Source: Zoopage sp. CT-All (lineage: Eukaryota > Zoopagomycota > Zoopagomycetes > Zoopagales > Zoopagaceae). Taken from it: 32,919 nt of DNA. Shown here piece by piece: positions 32,795 through 32,919 of the stretch (the first letter of the stretch is position 1; the number at the start of each line of letters is the position of its first letter). The stretch is taken from positions 1 to 32,919 of the forward strand of contig QZWS01000055.1 in the NCBI GenBank assembly GCA_004114245.1, given 5' to 3'. Made by a program: the position numbers and the translations under genes. The notes under the pieces were generated by a model, which saw only the letters and a list, made by a program, of their open reading frames with translations, searched no databases and was not told where the DNA came from.

Positions 32795-32919
32795 GGGGGT
32801 TGTCCGTGGGTTGTCCGAGGTAGCAGAGAGGGCAAAGGGGAAGCGGAGGAATGAACAGGAGACTGCGATCAAAGGGAGAGATCGCTTGTTGTTGACGGGG
32901 AATTGGTGGCTGACATGAA

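Noticed and set aside
32795-32872. Upstream in-frame ATG for the bL31m gene
   Set aside because: It would put 26 residues ahead of a well-formed mitochondrial presequence; the inner ATG is more likely.

Overview
This window looks like a fungal nuclear chromosome segment. It has dense genes with many short GT-AG introns (mostly 80-140 nt), CT-rich promoters, polyglutamine and serine-rich linkers, and fungal versions of Mrc1, a synaptojanin-type phosphatase and Polo kinase. The style (many introns, Mortierella-like proteins, a multicopy nuclease-like gene) suggests an early-diverging Mucoromycota fungus, perhaps Mortierellomycotina. That placement is inference and was not tested by any search.

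The left two thirds (1-22.8 kb) is an ordinary housekeeping region. It starts with the 3' end of a probable GPI-anchored surface protein gene (1-525, +). Next is a four-exon Mrc1/claspin replication-checkpoint mediator (684-5333, -), which shares a 574-bp divergent promoter with a 14-exon Sac1 plus 5-phosphatase (synaptojanin/Inp52-type) gene (5908-11742, +). After a 1.5-kb low-complexity intergenic stretch comes a nine-exon Polo-like kinase (13281-21473, +) with intact kinase and polo-box domains. It is predicted at 2,446 aa because of a roughly 1,100-aa linker and a 520-aa tail. A convergent pepsin-family aspartic protease (21765-22796, -) follows.

The right third (23.6-32.1 kb) is different: a duplication-rich accessory region. 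It holds three decayed copies of the 3' end of the Polo kinase gene (about 23.79-24.20, 25.70-26.41 and 29.57-29.75 kb). It also holds a 315-bp higher-order tandem array built from alternating 161-bp and 154-bp monomers (24437-25368), and an apparently intact seven-exon gene for a 627-aa protein with a PD-(D/E)XK-nuclease-like motif series and a C-terminal nuclear localisation signal (26879-29231). A broken, 5'-truncated copy of that gene (about 29.93-31.51 kb) is interrupted by about 520 bp of foreign DNA. Twice in a row a Polo-kinase tail fragment is followed by a copy of the nuclease-like gene, so the two may have duplicated as a unit. The window closes with a gene for mitochondrial ribosomal protein bL31m (32342-32794, -).

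Functionally, the left genes cover S-phase checkpoint signalling, phosphoinositide turnover in membrane traffic and mitotic control. They are neighbours, not one pathway. Exon boundaries were worked out by hand from splice motifs and reading phase; all multi-exon models keep frame from start to stop. No homology search or transcript data was available.
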